This document shows positions 1-4,599 of a stretch of DNA of 5,581 nt, one piece after another. Position numbers and translations under genes: made by a program. Every line of letters begins with the position of its first letter. Position 1 is the stretch's first letter. The stretch spans positions 38,355 to 43,935 of the forward strand of contig DCAL01000093.1 of assembly GCA_002311975.1 (NCBI GenBank), read 5' to 3'. This DNA comes from Fidelibacterota bacterium UBA1134. GTDB lineage: Bacteria; Fidelibacterota; Marinisomatia; Marinisomatales; S15-B10. A model generated the notes under the pieces. It worked only from the letters and a program-made list of their open reading frames with translations. It ran no database searches and had not been told where the DNA came from.

Positions 1-524
1 GCAATCGGGGGGCACAACTGGTAGGCGGGCACAAGCCGTTACCGTTCAGATATTTCATCATGACATGCTCCTCGGTGAAGGCAGAAGCTGTCAAGAAAAC
101 AGGGCTGCTTAACGAAAATCTTCCTGGGTACGGCATTGATCTTCACTACTCGTACCGTCTGTGGAAGGATTTCCCCGACGGACTCTACTTCAGCCCCGAC
201 ATCACTGTTCGTATGCACAAACTCAAATCCATCGGCCGGGCTCTCGATGACTTCACCGATTATGGCCGTAGAAACGTTCCTATTATCTTAGAAGAATTCC
301 CCCAGCTGGCGCCCTACATGGGAGTAGATTTTGTGAAAGCGCCGGGCCAGAATGTTTCCGTCAGAAGTGTCATGGGAAACACCTTCATCAACCGGCCGGC
401 GATGGCCCTTGCAAGGGGACTGTACCAGTTGCTGCCTTTTCCCTTAAGTAATAAGTTTGTCCGTTATCTCATGGCAGCATCAATAGTGACCGGTTACCGT
501 TCAAGTTTTAAAGATGATGACTGA
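1..524 (+). CDS. Family 2-like glycosyltransferase, C-terminal part (5' end outside window)
   Basis: The frame is open from base 3, well before the first ATG at 60, so this is the tail of a longer gene cut by the window edge (173 residues visible). It probably transfers a sugar from a nucleotide-sugar donor to a cell-surface glycan or lipid at the cytoplasmic membrane face; the substrate cannot be told. The visible part matches the second half of a GT-A catalytic domain: a GG...PFRYF segment, then TCSSVKAEAVKKTGLLNE (the usual 'S-V-K-R...-G-F-D-E' region), then GYGIDLHYSYRLWKD (the usual 'G-x-E-D-x-E-L-x-x-R-L' region), and a conserved-type His in ITVRMHKL (fragment residue 72). The usual acidic pair ED reads ID here (Asp46 retained). 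The C-terminal 50 residues are hydrophobic and may be membrane-associated. Its stop overlaps the start of the DUF72 gene by 11 bases (8 if the second ATG is used). Family confidence is good, exact role unknown; the DXD motif would lie upstream of the window. Confidence 0.8.
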   Translation, partial: NRGAQLVGGHKPLPFRYFIMTCSSVKAEAVKKTGLLNENLPGYGIDLHYSYRLWKDFPDGLYFSPDITVRMHKLKSIGRALDDFTDYGRRNVPIILEEFPQLAPYMGVDFVKAPGQNVSVRSVMGNTFINRPAMALARGLYQLLPFPLSNKFVRYLMAASIVTGYRSSFKDDD

Positions 525-1290
525 CGTCCGCATCGGGACGAGCGGATACAGCTTTCAGGATTGGAAAGGGCGGTTCTATCCATCAAATATACCGGATGGC
601 AAGATGCTGCTTCACTACGTCAAACATTTCGCATGTGCCGAAGTGAACTCAACCTACTACCGTATCCCGCATCCCAAGGTTTTTCATCACATGGTACAAA
701 AGGTGCCCGAGAATTTCGAATTCATCATCAAGGTACACTCTGATGTGACACATAAGAGAGAAAAGCCCGAAAGTTCGCTTGACGAACTGGCGCTCGCCAT
801 CCAGCCGGCAGTTGATAAAGATATGTTCTGCGGCTATCTGGCCCAATTCCCGTACTCATTCAAGAACAAACAGCTGAACAGACAATACCTGGCTTGCCTG
901 TCGCAGCTTACCGATCAGCGCCCACTCTTTGTAGAATTCCGTCACGTCAGCTGGGCCACTCCACCCCTTTATGACTTCTTAAGAAAACATCATTTACACT
1001 ATGTCAACGTTGATGAGCCGGCATTAACCAACCTTCTTCCCCCACAAACGATCACTACATCAGAAACAGGTTATGTCCGTTTTCATGGACGGAACATCGC
1101 CGCATGGTGGAACAAGAACAAAGGTGACCGGTACGACTATCTTTATTCACAAGAAGAGTTGGCAAGCTGGCAAGAAGATCTCCATGGCATGTTCGACCGC
1201 GTCAAGAAATTGTACCTTTTCTTCAATAACTGTTACCACGGGCAGGCAGCGCAAAATGCTCTTGAGATGAAGACGCTATTCGATATTTGA
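514..1290 (+). CDS. DUF72 / YecE family TIM-barrel protein
   Basis: A 258-residue protein, the normal length for the DUF72 (YecE-like) family, whose members have a TIM-barrel fold and no firmly established activity. Diagnostic segments are all present in order: IGTSGYSFQDWKGRFYP (residues 7-23), EVNSTYYR (43-50), FEFIIKVHSDVTH (68-80), EFRHVSW (141-147), NVDEP (165-169), YVRFHGRN (187-194) and the terminal FFNNCYHGQAAQNA (236-249). The conserved acidic, His and Asn residues at strand ends suggest an enzyme active site. Two adjacent ATG codons (514 and 517) are possible starts; family members usually begin a few residues before IGTSG, which fits either. There is no strong ribosome binding site, only AAAG just upstream, so translation is probably coupled to the preceding glycosyltransferase. 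The stop TGA overlaps the ATG of the Ppx/GppA gene by one base. Family assignment is secure; function is not known and should not be guessed from the neighbours. Confidence 0.93.
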   Translation: MMTDVRIGTSGYSFQDWKGRFYPSNIPDGKMLLHYVKHFACAEVNSTYYRIPHPKVFHHMVQKVPENFEFIIKVHSDVTHKREKPESSLDELALAIQPAVDKDMFCGYLAQFPYSFKNKQLNRQYLACLSQLTDQRPLFVEFRHVSWATPPLYDFLRKHHLHYVNVDEPALTNLLPPQTITTSETGYVRFHGRNIAAWWNKNKGDRYDYLYSQEELASWQEDLHGMFDRVKKLYLFFNNCYHGQAAQNALEMKTLFDI

Positions 1291-2204
1291 TGCGCGTCGC
1301 TTCCCTCGATCTCGGTACCAACACTTTGCTCCTCACCATTGTCGATCTGGACCAATCATCACTCAAACTGCTGTACGAAGAAGCTGTCATCGTCCGTTTA
1401 GGGCAGGATCTTGAGAACGGGGGCCTCTTGCATTCCGACGCGAAAAAGCGATGCCTGCGAGCACTAGAGAATACTCTAACAATCATCAACAGCTACGATG
1501 TAACAGAGATTGTCGCTGTAGGGACAGCAGCACTCAGAAAAGCCAGCGATGGTGACCAATTTGTCAGTGAAATTTCGGAACGATATAACATCGCTTTCGA
1601 AATTATTTCCGGCAGAGATGAAGCGAGGCTGACCTTCAAGTCGACTCAAATCGAGTTCTCCGAAGCTGAAAATGAGTTGCTGATGTTTGACATCGGCGGA
1701 GGCAGTACGGAGATCGTCACGGGAGATTTGTCGGTTATCTCATCCATGACAAGCCTGCCAATTGGGACGGTGGACTTAACTGAACAGTTTGTATCACATG
1801 ACCCCATGATCGTATCGGAATTGACAACAATACAGGATCGTATTGCAGATGCCCTGAATGAGATTTCGCTCCATGAAAGAGCATTTGAAGGCGTCGGCGT
1901 GGCTGGGACCATCACCACTTTAAAAGCAATCTCTCTAAGAATGAGCGACTATAACCATGCTTTGATCCACAAATCTGTTCTTATGCGGGATGAAATCGAC
2001 AAACTTGCGCACAGATTAACCAGCATGACCCTGAAGGAACGATTGCGCATGAAAGGATTGCCGGAGAGGCGGGCAGATATAATCCATGTTGGAGCCGTGA
2101 TTACGCAGGCCATTGTGCAACGATTCGGTCTGTCCGAGATACATGTGAGTGACCGCGGACTTAGATGGGGTGTGCTGTACGACCGGATGGAGACGCTCAG
2201 ATAA
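1290..2204 (+). CDS. Ppx/GppA family phosphatase (exopolyphosphatase or pppGpp phosphohydrolase)
   Basis: A 304-residue member of the actin-like (ASKHA) Ppx/GppA family, which releases phosphate from inorganic polyphosphate chains or converts pppGpp to ppGpp in the cytoplasm. Visible motifs: DLGTNT (7-12, first phosphate loop), VGTAALRKA (77-85), ISGRDEARLTF (106-116, whose Glu111 sits where the family's catalytic base lies), FDIGGGSTEIV (133-143, second phosphate loop), SLPIGTVDLTE (155-165), GVAGTITTLKAI (203-214), ERRADIIHVGAVI (259-271) and VSDRGLRWGVLY (286-297). At about 300 residues it has only the two ribonuclease-H-like domains and lacks the C-terminal HD-like domains of the roughly 500-residue enterobacterial enzymes; such short forms are common outside the gammaproteobacteria. 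The ATG at 1290 shares one base with the upstream TGA (TGATG), which favours it over the in-frame TTG at 1287. Substrate preference cannot be decided from sequence, so no symbol is given. Confidence 0.92.
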   Translation: MRVASLDLGTNTLLLTIVDLDQSSLKLLYEEAVIVRLGQDLENGGLLHSDAKKRCLRALENTLTIINSYDVTEIVAVGTAALRKASDGDQFVSEISERYNIAFEIISGRDEARLTFKSTQIEFSEAENELLMFDIGGGSTEIVTGDLSVISSMTSLPIGTVDLTEQFVSHDPMIVSELTTIQDRIADALNEISLHERAFEGVGVAGTITTLKAISLRMSDYNHALIHKSVLMRDEIDKLAHRLTSMTLKERLRMKGLPERRADIIHVGAVITQAIVQRFGLSEIHVSDRGLRWGVLYDRMETLR

Positions 2205-2218
2205 ACTGATTCACTTCG
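2205..2218. other. Convergent intergenic gap between two operons
   Basis: Only 14 bases separate the TAA of the rightward phosphatase gene from the TAG of the leftward rhomboid gene. I see no GC-rich stem followed by a T-run on either strand here or in the flanking 30 bases. Termination must therefore be factor-dependent, occur inside the opposing gene, or use a structure I cannot recognise by eye. Confidence 0.7.
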
Positions 2219-3052
2219 CTAATTCCAGTCTTCATCCTTGGAAAGTTTTTGACTGGCTTCGTACAGGAAAGCTTTCTCTTTCTCCGTCAGACTATCGTAT
2301 CCTGACGCGTTGATTTTATCCAGGATCTGATCAACTTCCAGCCGAAGTTTTTCTCTTCTGTTTTGCTGTCTGTACCGATAACGTCCTCTGATATCATCTT
2401 TAGCATTGTTGAGAAGCGCAGTCACGGCGGCGAGTCGAATATTTGATTTCAGGTAAAGAAAGCCAATGACCATTCCGGAAAGATGGGTCAGATGCGCAAC
2501 ATTGGAATAGCCGGGATTGAGTGATGACAGGAAAGCCAAACCGCCCATGAAGATAACAAAATACTTTGCCCGCACAGGCAGAAAGAAATAGACTAGAATC
2601 TGACGATTGGGAAACATCAGTCCATAGGCCAGCAGGATACCGTACACTGCCCCACTGGCCCCTACGACGGGAACGGTTGCATTGATATTAAACAGGACAG
2701 TTACAATTCCAGATCCTATGCCTGTAAGAAAGTAATACCTGAAAAACTCCTTCTTGCCCCAGGTCGTCTCCAGCTCAGAGCCAAACATCCAGAGGACAAA
2801 CATGTTGATCAACACATGCCAGAATCCGCCGTGGAAGAAAAGGTAAGTGAACGGCTGCCAGACCATAAACTGCTCCCACGTAGCGCGCGGTACTATGCCA
2901 AAAAGCTGAAACACGAGACGCTCCTGGCCTGACATAGTCTGAAGCAGGAAGATGAGAAAATTGATCGCAACGAGCAGTTTGATGGCGTCAGTGAACAGCC
3001 GCGACCCGTAGAAGCTGCCTCTGGAGAAATTACTCTGGTACTGGTATCTCAT
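2219..3052 (-). CDS. Rhomboid family intramembrane serine protease with C-terminal helical tail
   Basis: A 277-residue integral membrane protease that cleaves transmembrane substrates within the bilayer. The GlpG-type signatures are visible: HGGFWHVLINM (His74, His79, Asn83; the last two match the GlpG oxyanion-side His150/Asn154), GASGAVYG (nucleophile Ser133) and THLSGMVIGFLY (catalytic His190, aligned with GlpG AHIAGLAVG). His187 is an extra His three residues earlier. Hydrophobic segments lie at about 22-40, 62-90, 103-123, 128-146, 151-176 and 185-201, giving the six-helix core. After a basic linker (222-237, RGRYRYRQQNRREK) comes a soluble tail, LDKINASGYDSLTEKEK (244-260), resembling the short tail domain (DUF6576-like, from memory) of many Bacteroidetes-group rhomboids. 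The start ATG lies inside the 3' end of the hydrolase gene (23-base overlap), with GAAGG directly abutting it, too close for a normal ribosome binding site, so translational coupling is likely. Substrates are unknown. Confidence 0.95.
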   Translation of the reverse strand: MRYQYQSNFSRGSFYGSRLFTDAIKLLVAINFLIFLLQTMSGQERLVFQLFGIVPRATWEQFMVWQPFTYLFFHGGFWHVLINMFVLWMFGSELETTWGKKEFFRYYFLTGIGSGIVTVLFNINATVPVVGASGAVYGILLAYGLMFPNRQILVYFFLPVRAKYFVIFMGGLAFLSSLNPGYSNVAHLTHLSGMVIGFLYLKSNIRLAAVTALLNNAKDDIRGRYRYRQQNRREKLRLEVDQILDKINASGYDSLTEKEKAFLYEASQKLSKDEDWN

Positions 3053-3818
3053 CCTTCAAGAACCTGGAATGTTGTCTCATGAATTGAAGCGAGGCGTCCC
3101 ACACCTCTTCTTTTTCACAATCGCAAGTAAGCATGTGCGAAGATTTTTCAAACGGGACAAACTGCTTGTCCGTGGAACCGATGGCTTCGTAAACCCTCGG
3201 ACCATTGATATAAGGAGCTGTTGTATCAGACTTCGAGTGCATAATCACGGCGGGGCATGAAACACTTTGGAGAAGATGCTTGGCGCTTTTTGTCAGCTTC
3301 AGTACTTCCGACGCCGCGCTCAGCGGATATACCGTATAACCGAAGAACGGGCGAGGCATATCTTTTGCATAGACTTTAGCTTTGGGTTGATAATCCTTGA
3401 ACCATTTGGTTGCGTGTGACAGATGAGCTGTCCAGCTCTTGAACTTGAAAATGACCGGGGAATATAGAATCAGACCGGGGAGATCAAATCGGGAGGCCAG
3501 ATGTATTCCGAGAGATGTCCCCATGCTGAAGCCCGCCACAAAGACATCCTCGAACTCTTGCGCAAGAGCGGCATAGCCTGACACCACTGTATCTGTCCAG
3601 TCTTCCCGAGTCTTTGTGTTACAATCCTCAGGAGAGGTTCCGTGGCCCGGCAGTATGTCAGCAGCGGCTGTGATACCGTTAGAAGCGAGAAACTTGCCGC
3701 AGTCATCAAGCTCATATGTGCTGCCGGTAAAACCGTGGATCAGATAGCAAGCGGCACGACCACCCCCATCATAGCGGAAACTTTCACCCTTAATCCTGGG
3801 GTTGATAAACTCATTCAC
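3030..3818 (-). CDS. Alpha/beta hydrolase, carboxylesterase / monoacylglycerol-lipase type
   Basis: A 262-residue serine hydrolase of the alpha/beta fold, likely a cytoplasmic carboxylesterase acting on short- to medium-chain esters or monoacylglycerols. The complete catalytic set is visible: oxyanion loop HGFTGS (28-33), nucleophile elbow AGFSMGTSLG (Ser98), acid in HSKSDTTAP (Asp198) and base in KSSHMLTCD (His228). The order and spacing, including LPGHG at 56-60, resemble the Est30/YvaK-like carboxylesterases; a lid region of about 122-170 precedes the acid. No signal peptide or membrane segment is seen. The start is GTG at 3818, overlapping the recO TGA by four bases (GTGA), with GGAG 11 bases upstream; no in-frame ATG gives a better N-terminus. 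The 3' end overlaps the rhomboid gene by 23 bases. Substrate is unknown; a lipid or thioester role is possible but not shown. Confidence 0.9.
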   Translation of the reverse strand: MNEFINPRIKGESFRYDGGGRAACYLIHGFTGSTYELDDCGKFLASNGITAAADILPGHGTSPEDCNTKTREDWTDTVVSGYAALAQEFEDVFVAGFSMGTSLGIHLASRFDLPGLILYSPVIFKFKSWTAHLSHATKWFKDYQPKAKVYAKDMPRPFFGYTVYPLSAASEVLKLTKSAKHLLQSVSCPAVIMHSKSDTTAPYINGPRVYEAIGSTDKQFVPFEKSSHMLTCDCEKEEVWDASLQFMRQHSRFLKDEIPVPE

Positions 3819-4561
3819 GCCAACACTTTCTCCATCACTTTCAGAGATTTTACTTCTCCGAGACCTTCCATATGGTATTTCATATATTCACTTAAGAAAT
3901 GTCCTATTTCCTGTCGATCTCCCTTGCGCAGAACGATTGATACCACGTCTTCAAGAGTACCGTGCTGGGTATCGCGAAGGATCCCTATTGCACGCGCAGA
4001 AACGAGTGTCCCCATACCCGCACAACTGTCACACACCAATTCACCGTACTCCAGAGAAAAACGGCCACCTTCAAGTTCCTTGTGGCAGCGTGGACATTTG
4101 GAGAGACTCGGATGAAAGCCCATGAGGGAGAGAAGATGGATCTCGAAATACCAGAACAGGAGATTAATGTTACTGTCAATATCATTGATGCTCTTGAGAA
4201 CATCCACAATGAGCTGAAACAATTCTTCATGCGGTTCCACGCCTGTCACAGCCTTGTCGGTGAGTTCAGCCACGGCAAAACCGTACGACATCTTTCGAAC
4301 GTCTTTCTTTAGGGCAGACCATGTCTCCACATATTCTGCCCCTGAGAAAATCTGCAACTGTCTCTTTATGTTGTGATAGAACATAAGATCCAGGTAGTTC
4401 AACGGTTCCAGGTAACCGCTCTGGAGCGTTTTACTCTTGCGGATGCCTTTCCCAATAACTGATATTTTCCCGAATTCACGGGTATAACAGCGCGCGATTT
4501 TACTGGTGTCACCGTACGGGAAACTCTTCAGTACAATCGCTCTAGTCTTCTCCAGCGCCAT
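3815..4561 (-). CDS. recO: DNA repair protein RecO
   Basis: A 248-residue RecO, the usual length. RecO works with RecR (and RecF) to load RecA onto SSB-coated single-stranded DNA during gap repair and the RecF recombination pathway. The N-terminal OB-fold shows the typical opening KTRAIVLKSFPYGDTSKIARCYTREFGKISVIGKGIRK (residues 5-42; quoted here only as its core TRAIVLKSFPYGDTSK), followed by an all-helical region (about 85-150). A four-cysteine zinc finger is intact: CPRC (156-159) and CDSC (177-180), and LSLMGFHPSLSKCPRC is the familiar segment leading into it. The ATG at 4561 gives the normal N-terminus, but I see no ribosome binding site before it. An inverted repeat fills most of the 38-base gap to the upstream proS stop, and the 3' end overlaps the hydrolase start by four bases. 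Identification is firm. Confidence 0.95.
   Translation of the reverse strand: MALEKTRAIVLKSFPYGDTSKIARCYTREFGKISVIGKGIRKSKTLQSGYLEPLNYLDLMFYHNIKRQLQIFSGAEYVETWSALKKDVRKMSYGFAVAELTDKAVTGVEPHEELFQLIVDVLKSINDIDSNINLLFWYFEIHLLSLMGFHPSLSKCPRCHKELEGGRFSLEYGELVCDSCAGMGTLVSARAIGILRDTQHGTLEDVVSIVLRKGDRQEIGHFLSEYMKYHMEGLGEVKSLKVMEKVLA
3830..3833 (-). promoter_or_regulatory. Probable ribosome binding site for the hydrolase GTG start
   Basis: GGAG on the minus strand lies 11 bases upstream of the GTG at 3818, inside the last codons of recO. It is the only good Shine-Dalgarno-like match at a usable distance from a start in this window, and supports the GTG start overlapping the recO stop. The spacing is slightly long, so it is only modest evidence. 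Confidence 0.45.
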
Positions 4562-4566
4562 TCTGA

Positions 4567-4592
4567 CAGCGGTCTTACAATAGCGCCCGCTG
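4567..4592 (-). repeat. Short inverted repeat in the proS-recO gap
   Basis: On the minus strand CAGCGG (4592-4587) and CCGCTG (4572-4567) form a perfect 6-base inverted repeat around a 14-base loop, ending five bases before the recO ATG. There is no T-run after it, so it does not look like a rho-independent terminator. It could be a small hairpin in the mRNA leader of recO or a chance match. Confidence 0.35.
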
Positions 4593-4599
4593 GTTCTTG

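Noticed and set aside
38..503. An 11-base direct repeat, GTTACCGTTCA, at 38-48 and 493-503
   Set aside because: Both copies sit inside the same coding frame region without flanking structure; most likely chance.
1287..1289. TTG as an alternative start for the phosphatase
   Set aside because: The ATG three bases later overlaps the upstream stop as TGATG and gives the usual family N-terminus, so the TTG is less likely.
1223..1918. Leftward open frames of 88 and 90 codons opposite the phosphatase gene
   Set aside because: Antisense to conserved Ppx/GppA motifs, low-complexity Ser-rich translation, no ribosome binding site.
3642..4125. Two rightward open frames of 157 and 107 codons opposite the hydrolase and recO genes
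   Set aside because: They lie antisense to two well-supported genes, have Ser/Arg/Pro-rich composition typical of shadow frames, and show no recognisable domain.
3962..4312. Rightward open frame of 116 codons opposite recO
   Set aside because: It is antisense to the conserved zinc-finger and helical region of RecO and resembles no family.
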